Assembly: GCA_964468125.1 (NCBI GenBank) | Contig: CAYXVF010000057.1 | Coordinates: forward strand, 1-38,875 | Source of the DNA: CAYXVF01 sp964468125 | GTDB lineage: Bacteria > Myxococcota > XYA12-FULL-58-9 > CAYXVF01 | Length of the DNA stretch: 38,875 nucleotides | Reading direction: 5' to 3' | Shown here: in pieces, positions 8,132-18,000 of the stretch | Layout of the letters: every line of letters starts with the position of its first letter | How positions within the stretch are numbered: the first letter of the stretch is position 1 | Program-made: the position numbers and the translations under genes | Notes under the pieces: generated by a model | The model's database searches: none | What the model saw: only the letters and a program-made list of their open reading frames with translations | Told to the model about the DNA's origin: nothing

Positions 8132-8217
8132 GTGGTCGAGATCGCCCATTCGACGGCGCCGCCGGTGTATTCTTCAAAGGAGTTGCACTTCCCTCGCTTG
8201 TCCCGGAAAACCCCTTC

Positions 8218-9411
8218 ATGAGCAAGACGGCTCACATCGGCCTACTGATGGTCCTGTTCGCAGCCTTCGGGTGCGGCGGAAAACAAACGCGCCTCGGTCA
8301 GCTCCCGAACGAGTCGGCGAGACCCACCGCCAAGATACCTCCGAAGAACATTCCCAAACAGCTGCGCCCGCCGGACTGGGTAATGCAGATGGAGTTTGAA
8401 GGCGGCGAGCTCTGTGGTTTGGGCGTCGCCGGTGCCGGCTTCTTCGAGGACTCGCCCTACCCGAAGAACCTCTCGCGCGAACGAGCGGTGCGCAACCTCG
8501 CGGGGATTCTGAGCACGAGGATTCAAGAGGCGATCATCGACAGCTATACGACCTACCGCGGTCAATCGATCCGCTACGAACGCTTGGTGACCGTTGACGA
8601 AGGTCTGATCGCTACCGTCGACAAGGCCGCGGAGACCGAGCACTGGCGCGACGCCGGGGGCTACGGCCCCTTCGCGCAGAAAAATTTCACCTACGCGAAG
8701 GCCTGCATTGACACGCACACCGCAGCGGAGCTGCTCCACGTCAGCGACGACGAGCTGAGGGTGGCGGCCGCGGGCAGCGCGCAGATCGACCCGAGCCGGA
8801 TCCCCGCATGGATCGACCGAGACGGCGAGCAGCCCGGAGGTCGCCTGTGCGCCGTCGGTTTTTCGATGCCGACCTTCCATCCGGACAAGACCTTCGAGGT
8901 GGTGGTGGAAGATGTCAGGGTCAAGCTCTCCACGGTGATCCGCGCGCTCCTGTCGAGCTACTACGAGGACATCGAGTCCGTTCGCAACAACCAAACACGC
9001 CGCTACCTCGAGGCCATGAACCTCGCCACACAGCACGCGGTCGCCAAGGGCGTGATCGTCACCGACTACTGGTACGACGAGACGGGGATCGGCCCATTCA
9101 AGAAGACCCGCACGACCTACGGTTGGGGCTGCATCTATCCGGTGGATGTCCTCTCCGCCTCCCTCGACGAGCTCGAGGAGAACGCACAGCGTGAGGACAA
9201 GGACGTTTTCCGGAAGGTGCGAGAGCGCGCCCAGGATGCCTTTGACAACCTCGAAGAAGAGATCGCCAAGCAGGAGGCCGCACGCACCGCACCCGAGCCG
9301 CAAGAGCCCCTGCCCTCGCAGGAAGAGGCACCGCCCTCGCTCGAAGACAATTTCGACGCGCCACCGGTGGACGAGGCGCCGGACTCGCAACCCGCTGCAG
9401 AATCGTTCTAG
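8218..9411 (+). CDS. lipoprotein with two LPP20-like domains
   Basis: Predicted 397-residue lipoprotein. MSKTAHIGLLMVLFAAFGCGGK gives a signal peptide with lipid-accepting Cys19. Two homologous domains follow. The first (about 60-165) runs from GGELCGLGVAG through SRERAVRNLAGIL to GPFAQKNFTYAKACI. The second (about 205-310) runs from GGRLCAVGFSM through VEDVRVKLSTVIRALL to GPFKKTRTTYGWGCI. Both share LCxxG, a long helix, a WxD...GxGPF segment and a closing TYxxxCI, so this looks like an internal duplication of an LPP20-type domain. The last 75 residues are Glu/Ala/Pro rich. ATG 8218 is used because the signal peptide starts there; the frame stays open upstream to 8107. It heads a plus-strand run with the methyltransferase 13 bp downstream. 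Likely periplasmic face of the outer membrane; substrate or partner unknown. Confidence 0.8.
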   Translation: MSKTAHIGLLMVLFAAFGCGGKQTRLGQLPNESARPTAKIPPKNIPKQLRPPDWVMQMEFEGGELCGLGVAGAGFFEDSPYPKNLSRERAVRNLAGILSTRIQEAIIDSYTTYRGQSIRYERLVTVDEGLIATVDKAAETEHWRDAGGYGPFAQKNFTYAKACIDTHTAAELLHVSDDELRVAAAGSAQIDPSRIPAWIDRDGEQPGGRLCAVGFSMPTFHPDKTFEVVVEDVRVKLSTVIRALLSSYYEDIESVRNNQTRRYLEAMNLATQHAVAKGVIVTDYWYDETGIGPFKKTRTTYGWGCIYPVDVLSASLDELEENAQREDKDVFRKVRERAQDAFDNLEEEIAKQEAARTAPEPQEPLPSQEEAPPSLEDNFDAPPVDEAPDSQPAAESF

Positions 9412-9424
9412 GCTGGCGAGGCTG

Positions 9425-10141
9425 ATGCGATTCGAACGCTACGACCGCATCGTCGAGCATTACGCGGCGATGTGGCCCCTGCTGGTCCCCGGCTACTCCG
9501 CGTTGCTCGGGGCGATGCGCGACATCGTCCGGGTCCGGGACCAAAAACCCGCGGCCCTGCTCGACGTCGGGTGCGGTACGGGGAACGCAACCGTCGCCGT
9601 CGCTCCCGCCTGTGCCCCGCAAGCCCGGGTCACCATCGTCGACGGAGCCCCCCGAATGCTGGAGGCCGCTCGTGGCGCCCTCGGTGACCACGTACACCTC
9701 GCGGTCGCCGAAGATTTCACGAAAGCGGGAATCCTGGAACAAATTGCCCCCGCCGAATCGTTCGACCTGGTGCTCGTGAGCTTTGCCCTGCACCACCTCG
9801 AGGATGACCAGAAACGCGCGACCCTCGAGCACCTCGCCCGGGCACTGCGACCGGGAGGACTGCTCTTGCTCAGCGACGAGGTCGCCACCGACCGACCCGC
9901 CGGCTGGGACATGGTCGAGCGCGTGCGCGGGCGCTTGCTCAGCGAACACCTGAGCAGTGGTCGAATCCCCGAGGAATTCTGGACCCTGGAAACCTCGATT
10001 CCCGCGGAGCTGGTCTTGCCTTTCCGCCCCAGTCGGATCGACGATCTCACAAGCTGGCTTGCTCGCGCTGGCTTGGGTGTCGCCTGTCCGATGGCCGTAC
10101 TCGGCTCGGCACTTGTGGTGGGCATGAAACCAGTCGAATGA
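9425..10141 (+). CDS. class I SAM-dependent methyltransferase
   Basis: A 238-residue protein with a Rossmann-fold methyltransferase core. Motif I is LLDVGCGTGNA (residues 45-55), motif II VTIVDGAPRML, and the motif IV region FDLVLVSFALHHLEDDQK is followed by LARALRPGGLLLLSDEV. The order matches the ubiquinone/menaquinone-methyltransferase-like Methyltransf_11/25 families, but nothing in the sequence fixes the substrate. ATG 9425 is 13 bp after the lipoprotein stop and MRFERYDRIVEHYAAMW is a typical opening for the family. The frame is open upstream through the lipoprotein gene, but that part is its shadow. It lies between a lipoprotein and MoxR in the same direction. Confidence 0.85.
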   Translation: MRFERYDRIVEHYAAMWPLLVPGYSALLGAMRDIVRVRDQKPAALLDVGCGTGNATVAVAPACAPQARVTIVDGAPRMLEAARGALGDHVHLAVAEDFTKAGILEQIAPAESFDLVLVSFALHHLEDDQKRATLEHLARALRPGGLLLLSDEVATDRPAGWDMVERVRGRLLSEHLSSGRIPEEFWTLETSIPAELVLPFRPSRIDDLTSWLARAGLGVACPMAVLGSALVVGMKPVE

Positions 10142-10175
10142 TTAGGCTGTGGTGACCGATGAAAAGGATGGGACG

Positions 10176-11192
10176 ATGAGCACGGAACTGGCGGCGACAA
10201 ACCAGGAGTCTGAACGCGACCGGCAGCTCGTCCATGAGCTCCACGCCAAACGCTCGGCGATTCAGGAGCAGATTGGGCGACGGATCGTCGGACAGCGGGA
10301 GGTGATCGACCACCTGCTGATCACCCTCTTTGCCCGCGGACATGCGCTCTTTGTCGGCGTGCCGGGCCTCGCGAAGACGACGCTGATCCACACGCTGGCG
10401 GACGTGCTCGACCTTTCCTTCAATCGGATTCAGTTCACGCCGGACCTCATGCCGTCGGACATCACGGGCACGGACATCATCGACACCGATGACACGGGGA
10501 ACCGCGAGTTTCGCTTCGTTCGAGGCCCCGTGTTCTGCAACCTACTCCTTGCCGACGAGATCAACCGGACTCCACCGAAGACCCAGGCTGCGCTGCTCCA
10601 GTCGATGCAGGAACACCAGGTGACCGCAAGCGGCCGCACCTATCCTTTGGATCCCCCGTTTCACGTCTTTGCCACTCAGAATCCGATCGAGCAGGAAGGG
10701 ACTTACCCGCTCCCAGAAGCCCAGCTCGATCGCTTCATGATGATGCTCCGGGTCGAATACCCGTCGGCGAGTGAAGAGGCGCAGATCGTCAAGCAGACCA
10801 CGAGCACCGCAAAGTCCACCGTAGACAAGGTGTTGACCCCCGCCGAGATCATGGCCTTTCAGGAGCTCGTGACGAGGGTGCCGGTGTCGGACCCGGTGGT
10901 GGAGATGGCGGTGCGACTCGTTCGCCTGACCCGTCCCAGCGACGACAATGCGCCCTCGGTGGTGAAAGACTACGTCACCTACGGCGCCGGCCCCCGCGCA
11001 GGCCAGCACCTGGTCCTGGCCTCGAAGGCACGCGCGATTCTCGACGGCCGGCCCACCGTGGATGTCGAAGACCTGAAGGTCCTCGCGCATCCGGTCATGC
11101 GTCACCGCATTCTCACGAACTTTCAGGCGGAGGCGCGGCGAATCACTGTCGACGAGGTGATCGAAACTGTCGTCGCCCAGGCACTGAAGTGA
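10176..11192 (+). CDS. MoxR-family AAA+ ATPase
   Basis: A 338-residue MoxR ATPase (AAA_3). Walker A GVPGLAKT is at 61-68, Walker B LLADEIN at 124-130, then the MoxR-typical INRTPPKTQAALLQSMQEHQVT, FATQNPIEQEGTYPLPEAQLDRF and a C-terminal lid with GAGPRAGQHLVLASKARAIL. MoxR proteins act as chaperones that activate partner proteins, often those with DUF58 or von Willebrand A domains. ATG 10176 has AAGGA 7 nt upstream; GTG 10149 would add nine residues. The gene overlaps the DUF58 gene by GTGA (11189-11192), so the two are translationally coupled, which fits the usual MoxR/DUF58 pairing. Confidence 0.93.
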   Translation: MSTELAATNQESERDRQLVHELHAKRSAIQEQIGRRIVGQREVIDHLLITLFARGHALFVGVPGLAKTTLIHTLADVLDLSFNRIQFTPDLMPSDITGTDIIDTDDTGNREFRFVRGPVFCNLLLADEINRTPPKTQAALLQSMQEHQVTASGRTYPLDPPFHVFATQNPIEQEGTYPLPEAQLDRFMMMLRVEYPSASEEAQIVKQTTSTAKSTVDKVLTPAEIMAFQELVTRVPVSDPVVEMAVRLVRLTRPSDDNAPSVVKDYVTYGAGPRAGQHLVLASKARAILDGRPTVDVEDLKVLAHPVMRHRILTNFQAEARRITVDEVIETVVAQALK

Positions 11193-12097
11193 GCGACGCA
11201 GCCGATCCCAGAGACGCCATAGACGCCGAGCTTCTCGACGCGGTCGAGAACCTGCGTCTGGTAGCCCGACAGGTTGCCTACGGCGCGCTCGCGGGAATGC
11301 ACCGCTCTCCGCGGCGCGGCTCCTCCATCGAGTTCAGCGAGCACAAGGTCTACACCCCGGGCGACGACGTACGACACATCGATTGGCGAGCGTTCGCAAA
11401 GACCGAAAGATTTCACGTCAAACAGTTCGAGGACGAGACCAATCTCACTCTGGAAATCCTATTCGACCACTCAGGGTCCATGGAGTTTGCGAGTGAGGGA
11501 CTACCGCCGAAGCTCGACTATGCGCGCCAGCTGGCGGCGGCGATGGCCTATCTCGCGCTGCGCCAAGCAGACGCCACCGGCCTCACCACCTTTGCACAGG
11601 AAGTCACCGACGAGCTTCCGGCCCGCTCCACGAGCAGTCACCTCCTCGAGGTCCTACGTCGCCTCGCAAGCCTCCAGTGCGAGGGAGGCACATCGCTCGA
11701 CCGATCGGTCGAGCACTTCGCCGCGCGTTCTCGGCGCAGGTCCCTCGTGGTCGTCCTGACCGACCTCTTGGATCCGAGCGGTGAGCTGTTCTTGAGCTTT
11801 CGCCGTCTCGTCGCCCGCCGGCACGATGTCGTCGTGGTCCACGTCATGGATCCCGCGGAGCTGAAGTTCCCCTACGAGAATCCTTCGACCTTTGCGTCGA
11901 TGGAGGACAAACGACGACTCTTCGTCCATCCCCGCTCGATCCGGAGCGCCTACGTCCGGGAGATGGAGAAGTTCCTCGCTCAAATGCAACGGACGCTCAC
12001 CGAGGCAGGCGTAGACTACGTCCGAATCCTCACCGACGAGCCCGCGAGTGAAGCGCTGAGCCTGTTCCTGCGGCGCCGCGAAACCGTCGCCGCTTGA
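11189..12097 (+). CDS. DUF58 / vWA-like protein, partner of MoxR
   Basis: A 302-residue cytoplasmic DUF58 protein. It carries the family core GSSIEFSEHKVYTPGDDVRHIDWR, then AFAKTERFHVKQFEDET and LEILFDHSGSM, whose Asp93-x-Ser95-x-Ser97 is a MIDAS-like metal site as in von Willebrand A folds. Near 190 there is VVVLTDLLDP. There is no N-terminal membrane anchor, unlike longer DUF58 proteins. GTG 11189 overlaps the MoxR stop, so expression is coupled. In many bacteria the next genes encode membrane vWA (BatA/BatB-like) or transglutaminase proteins. Here the run ends and a convergent giant gene begins 64 bp later. Confidence 0.92.
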   Translation: MSDAADPRDAIDAELLDAVENLRLVARQVAYGALAGMHRSPRRGSSIEFSEHKVYTPGDDVRHIDWRAFAKTERFHVKQFEDETNLTLEILFDHSGSMEFASEGLPPKLDYARQLAAAMAYLALRQADATGLTTFAQEVTDELPARSTSSHLLEVLRRLASLQCEGGTSLDRSVEHFAARSRRRSLVVVLTDLLDPSGELFLSFRRLVARRHDVVVVHVMDPAELKFPYENPSTFASMEDKRRLFVHPRSIRSAYVREMEKFLAQMQRTLTEAGVDYVRILTDEPASEALSLFLRRRETVAA

Positions 12098-12161
12098 CGT
12101 GGAGTGCGGCCGCAGCCGCTCCGAGAACGACGCGCGTGCAGCATTAGACGATTCCAACGCC

Positions 12162-15000
12162 TCAGAAACGACCGGTGACGCGGAGAAAGAAGCCGTGGTC
12201 GTCGTCGGTCCCGTCGAGCAGATCGTCACTGAAGCTCGTGAAGTTGTAGCCCACGCCAACCGAGGCGTACTCGACGGGCAGCCAGGCGAATTCGACGAGC
12301 GCGCCGTGCTCGCTCTCATCAGTCAGCAGGTTTCCGGTCCATCGGTACTCGACGCCCGTGTCGAAGAGGCTGCTGAGGTGGTAATTCAAGCGACCAATCC
12401 CGAGCAGCACCGTTGACGTCACCGTAGGCAGATCCGCGTCGACGACCGTCGAGCTCTTCACCGCTCCTTTTCCGACGAGCTGGAAGCCGTAGGGCAGCTC
12501 GAACCATGGCTCAATCGACAACACGTCGGCGACCTCGAGCTGGAATTGGGTTAGCCCACCGCCCAACGCGCGGCGCTCGTAGCGGCGCGTCCACTTCATC
12601 AGACCGCCGTAGGTGTTGTTGTTGCGCGGTCGGAGCGCCAGGCCAAGGGAGACATCGAGGAACTGACCTTCGTCGAAATCGACGTCAGTCCGGCGTACGG
12701 CAGCCCCTCGTACGCGTCCGAGCGCGACGAAGTCGTCGTAGAAGCGGAGGTTGCCGCCGAGGTGGCCAAAGACCGTCAGTCGATCGGGGGTCTCGAGGCG
12801 TTGATCGCCGCGGTCGTAGCGCAGCTCGATCCGGCTCCCGAGCTTGAAATCGCGGTTCGGCAGATACTCCGCACCGACTGCGAATGCGTCCCGCGATGAA
12901 ACGCCGGTGGGAAAGACGCCACCACCGGCGTAGCTCGACGCACTGAATTGCTGGTCGCGCGAGAGAGCGCCGGAGCCCGCGCCGGTGACGCCTGGCTCGC
13001 TGATCGCAAACCCGGTCGCACCCGGCGCCAACGGCGTGTTGTCGGCGACGAGCTGAGCCCGTTCGTAGGAGAGCTGGAGCTTCAGACCCTCGCTCACGGT
13101 CCACGCGTTCTCCATGCCGAAGACGGCCCGTCCACTGCGGCCGCTCGAGAGATGGTCGAGCTGGTATTCGCCGTAGGAGCGCGATCCGGGGATCGCCCGC
13201 GACTCCGCACCGACCACGAGGGTGCTCACGGTCCGTCCCGCGCCGGTGGTAAAGCGCTCGGAGGTGTAGACATCCACATCGTCCATCAAGCGCGCACGAA
13301 TCCCAATCTGCGCGCTGTTGGTACCGGACCATCGAAGCGATTCCACCGCGGTGATCGAGAGCTCATCCGTGAGGCGGTACTCCGCGCCGACCGTGGTGGC
13401 AAGGGAGTCGAGAGAGCCCTGCAGTCGCGCGTCGCCTGGCAGCGTCGTCTCGTCGGTGCCAAATTCCTGAGTCAGCTCCTGCTCGCCCAAGAGCGTAAGC
13501 CGTGGCGTCAGCTGGTAGCGGCCAAAGACATTCATCGTCGCGCGGTGGGCGGGGTCGTTGTCATCGAGGCTGCTGAGCGTGTGGCCGACCTCGGCCCCCG
13601 CACTCCAGCCATTGCCCTTTCGTTCGTAGCCCACCGCGCTCACCTGTCGGTTCAGCTCCTGAGACGCGTTGCCCAGATAGAGCGTGCTCCAGACTCCGTC
13701 GTGGCGGAGACGAACCGAGTCCGCGTCCGTGAGCAAGGCACTCGCCTTCACGCCGAACTTCGTCTGTCCCTGCTCGAGCACGTTGGTGCCGCTGTAGAAG
13801 CCGGGCTCCTGATGCTGGAAGGTCAGCTCGTAGGGGTAGCGGAGCTCTCTCGGCTCCCCGCTCGCGGCGACGAGGTCTTCCGCGTCGCCCCGGAGCGCGA
13901 AGAGCGCGGCCCATCCCTCCACCGGCTGCGCCCCGTTCTCCGAGAGCACATCTTCGGGCGACCCGATGCGCCCAAAGGTCACGCCACCATCAAAGGAAGC
14001 GAGCGTGTCGATGTCGACCGCCTCGGAGAAGGCGAATTCCGCCATGATTTCCGTGTGCTCCAAGAGTTTTGCACGGGCCTCACCGCCGATCAGGCGGTAG
14101 CGAGAACCCTCCCGCTCCTCTTGGACGATTCCACCCCCGACGGTGATGCGGTCCATGAAAGTCTGCTTCAGTTGGAAGGCGTAAGCGTCTTCACTCTCGT
14201 CACCGAGCGTCGACTCGTAGTCGTATTCAATCTCGAGGAACACCCGGTGTCCGTCGAGGGTGCGCACGGGGTTCTGGTTGATGTTCCATCCCGCGGTGAC
14301 CGTAGACGGGACCGGTTGCATGAACATCAAGCGACCGTCGCGGTATTGCATCGTGTAGTCGACGTCACGAAGCTGCGGGATGACCATGAGCCGGGCGCCG
14401 GAGACCGCATCGCGAATGACGAGTTGCACACGCTCGCTTCCTTCGACGATCGCGTCGTCGCGCAGGAAATACATGGCGCCGCCGGTGCCCTGGAACACGA
14501 CCTGGCGATGCCGGGTTCCGGCGCCGCCGTCCGCGGCAAACGCCTTGAGCTCCGTTCGCGCCCCGTCGACAAACTCGTGATCGATGTCTACGCTCGCTCC
14601 GAAGAAGGTGCGCTGGTATTGGAAGAGTTGCTGGCCATTGAGTTGCGCGCGAAAATTGCCGACCTGTAGCTTCGACCGATCGGCCTCGAGCAACACGTAG
14701 AGCTTTTCGCGCGAACGCACGTCTTGGACTTCCTCGACCGCGTCACCGTAAACCGGGTAGTAGCGGTCTGGATCGATCAACTGCCGGAGCAGCTCGGGAT
14801 CCTCCTCTTTGCCCGTGTCCACGTGGGCCGTGACGCGGAGCTCGTCAAAAGGAGAGGATTCGAGGAGCGCTTTGCCTTTCACGCGGCCTTTCAAGTACGC
14901 AACCGCACGGCCGTGGAGATAGACCTCATCGTCGAACCCATCGAGCTCGAGGGTCGTGTCCTCGTTCATGCCCACGATCTGATTTCCAACCCCGATCGCC
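12162..15000 (-). other. C-terminal outer-membrane beta-barrel-like region of the giant protein
   Basis: The last 945 or so residues have short strands of alternating polar and hydrophobic residues, many Tyr/Phe/Trp, Asp/Gly-rich turns and a terminal Phe (GFFLRVTGRF), the usual end signal for BAM-assembled barrels. Near its start is DPDRYYPVYGD...KLYVLLEAD...VGNF. I recall this pattern from other DUF11/OmpA surface proteins of Proteobacteria. It is far larger than the roughly 280-residue translocator of classical autotransporters. The first part (about 300 residues) may be a periplasmic or plug-like beta domain rather than barrel. Confidence 0.65.
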
Positions 15001-18000
15001 GTGTCCGCCATGGCGAGCAAGAACCACTCACCTGCCGGCACGCGATAGCGCCGCGTGATCTCGAAGCTCTCACCGTCGCGTTCCCCACGAACGGTCACCT
15101 CCGCATCGCCGGCGGGCAGCACGAGGGTCGTCGCAAAGCGCCCGTCGTGGCCAGGTTCCACCGGTTTGCCATTGATGCTGACGGTCATCCCCGCTGCGGC
15201 ACGACCGAGAACGGTGAGCCGCTCTCCGTTGAGCTCGCTTCCCTCCGGCGGCAACCACACGACCAGCGGCGCATTGGCAACGGACACCGCGAGTCTTCGA
15301 GGCGCTGGTTCCGCTGGGGGCGCTTGCTGCGGCTCGGGCTCCCGCGTCTCCGCGGAGCTGGCTGCCGGTTCCCGGTCTACCCTCTGCGCCGGCCCCGCTG
15401 TCGGCTCGGAGTCAGGGGGCAAATCGGTCTGCTCCACGCGAGCCACACGCAGCCCTTCCCGCGACGCCCCGACGAGTTGAATCGCTGAGTCTTCGCTTCC
15501 AACCCCGGAGGCAGGCGGCTTTGCGCGCACGGGCGAGCGCACTTCCTCCGGCGTGCTCCCCAGGAGCTCGCCTTCCGGTGCCCCCGCCTCGAGCGCACCT
15601 CGCGCCTGGCTCTGCGGCACACCGCCACGGAGCGGGAGCTGAGTGAACCAACGTCGACCGTCGCGCCCGACGAGCTCGACGGCGAGCATACCGTCGGGCT
15701 CGGCAGTCACCATGCCCTCGAAGGAGCCTTCCTCGCGTACGCCGAGGAGCTGACCAGCGATCCGAGCGCGCGGCTCGGTCGCACTCAATGATTCGTCCGC
15801 GTACGGCGCCTCGCTCGCCCGCGGCGGCGCAACCACGGTGATGAGGACGCGGCGATTCTGCATCTGCGCGACCCGTGAATCGCCGGGCATGATCGGCTGA
15901 TTCGCACCGAGGGGCTTCAGCTCGATGCGCCCTTCATCCACGCCGAGCTCTTCGAGGGTTTGCTTCACGGCAGCGCTGAGTCTCACCGTTCGCATCTGCG
16001 CCTGAACGCGGCCCCCGGTCGGATGCTCGTGCACCTCGATCACGACCCGCGCCGCAGGATTTGCGCCGAGGGCTTCAGCCGCCCGACCGAGCTCTTCGCG
16101 AATCTCCGGCGTGAGATCTTCCTTCGGGTAGTCCTCACCGCTGAAGGTCATGTTGTAGACGGTGAGCGAATCCTCCTCTGCCGCCTCGGCGCTGACACGG
16201 AACGCCGTCATCGGCCCGACGAATTGGCCACCGTGATCGTCGGTCAACAGGCAGCGAAACCGGTAGGTCCCCGCACGCGCCACGGGGTTCCCGGTGACGT
16301 TGCGTCCGTCCCAGCTCACCTTTTCTGCAGGTGCCCCATCGCCCGAGAGATCGGTCAGAACCGTTCCGTCCGGATTGAAGATGCGAATCGTCCAGGCCTG
16401 CAGGCTGGGCGAGCGAATGGCGATCTCGACCGGCGGCTCGATGAGCGCCTCTCGAACCACGTGTGACGCGGCATCGAGGGTGCACTCACTGTTGAAGGCT
16501 CCCAAATTCGCTGGCGCTCCGCCAACATTCAGCGTTCCCTCGGAGAGGTTGCCGGACACCGCCAACGATGCACTGACGGCGCTGCGCTCGGGTTCTCTTT
16601 CAAACGGAGTCCGAGCGATCACCGACGTTCGACGTCCGTTTTCCTGGCGCACGTCCACCTGCACGAGCCCGTCCGGTCCGATCGGCACTTGCAGGGTCAT
16701 CCGCTCTGCTCCCGTGACCTGCGGCTCGCCGTTGACCAGCACCGATGCAGGATAGTCAAACGACTCGAAGGTTTCCGGTGCTGCGGGCTCTACCGGCACC
16801 TGATCCGTTTCGGGCGGACGGAGAACCAGGCGCCGCCAGCGACCCTCGGAGATTTCGCCCTCGCGGCTCTGCACCGCGAGGCGGTAGAGATGCGGAGCAC
16901 CCACTTCGAGCTCCGGAAGCTCGCGGAGCAGACGTGGTGGTGCTCCGTCGCCCTCTGCGCGCCAGAGCTCGTCGCCGGACTCGCTGAAAACCGAGAGTGC
17001 CCAACGCGCGAGATCCGCACGCGCGGGCGTTCGGATGTGCCACTGGTAGTCTTCGTCGACGCGGACGGAGGACAGCGGGGCATCGAAGTCCGGCGTCCCG
17101 CTCGAGAGGACCGCATCCACGACCACGGCGTCTTGCGGGATACCGTTGATGGAGATCGCCGGAAGGCTCGTATCGATCACCACCTCCGCCATCTCCCCGA
17201 AAGCTCCTCTCGTGCCCGCTGCTACCGGTTCCCAGCCGCAGCGCACGGCGAAGTCGATCTTCGCGAGCAGACCACGCGTGATGATGAAGTCGCGTACTCG
17301 GTCGTTCGTTGCCTCGGAACCCGGAGGCATGGTGTTGGGATCGGCTTTGATCACGTGGCGACCGGGGCGCACGCCGCGGAAGTGATAGTTCCCCTCCATG
17401 TCCGTATCCGCGTAGAAGCCCGTGTCGAGGTACACCCGGGCGCCTGGGAGCCCTCGCTCGCTCGGGTGCATGATCCCGTCACCGTCATCGTCGCAAAACA
17501 CGCGCCCGAGCACGGTGCCTTCATCGAAGATCGGATCGTCGACGACCCGAAGGCTCGCGCTCCCGCGGTTCGAGATCGCGAGGTTGCTCGCGTTCCTCAA
17601 CTCCGCACGGTTCGTGAGCTCTCCCCGAGCTCGGAGACCCACGACACCGTAGTAGCGAATCGTCGTAGTCGACAGCGCCGGCAGCTCCATCGGCGCGAAC
17701 TCGATGCTCCGGGCGGTCCGCCGGGCCACCGGAAGCGTACCTTCGATCGCGTCCTCCCCTTCTGCCACCACCGTTCGGCGGGCTTCGCTGTCATTGGCCC
17801 ACTGCAACCCTTCGGGCAGGAGGTCGACGAGACGAGCGCCCACATCTTCGGTCGTCAAGTCGACACTCAGGGGGTTCGTGATCGTGATCGTATAGGTGAC
17901 GACGTCACCGACGGAAGCTCGGCGCCGATTGACCTGCTTGGTCAGGCGAATCGCGTCAGCCAATCGGTCGAGGGGGACGTGATTGTTGGTGACGTCCTCC

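Noticed and set aside
8107..8217. upstream extension of the plus-strand lipoprotein
   Set aside because: It would bury the signal peptide and lipobox 37 residues inside the protein, and it overlaps the start of the divergent gene.
8119..8217. paired promoters in the divergent lipoprotein region
   Set aside because: Only 4-of-6 matches (for example TTGAAG with TCGAAT on the minus strand) were found. That is no better than chance in 99 bp, so no promoter is called.
9146..9424. upstream extension of the methyltransferase frame
   Set aside because: It lies wholly within the lipoprotein gene in another frame, and the translation is low-complexity Arg/Pro/Ser shadow.
12098..12161. terminator hairpin between the DUF58 and giant genes (GGAG-TG-CGG / CCG-CTCC near 12101-12121)
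   Set aside because: The stem is short with a two-base bulge and there is no T-run on either strand.
12948..14669. 573-codon plus-strand open frame inside the giant gene
   Set aside because: It is the antisense shadow of high-GC coding sequence on the minus strand. Its translation is Arg/His/Val/Asp-rich with no recognisable domain, while the minus frame shows a coherent barrel region.
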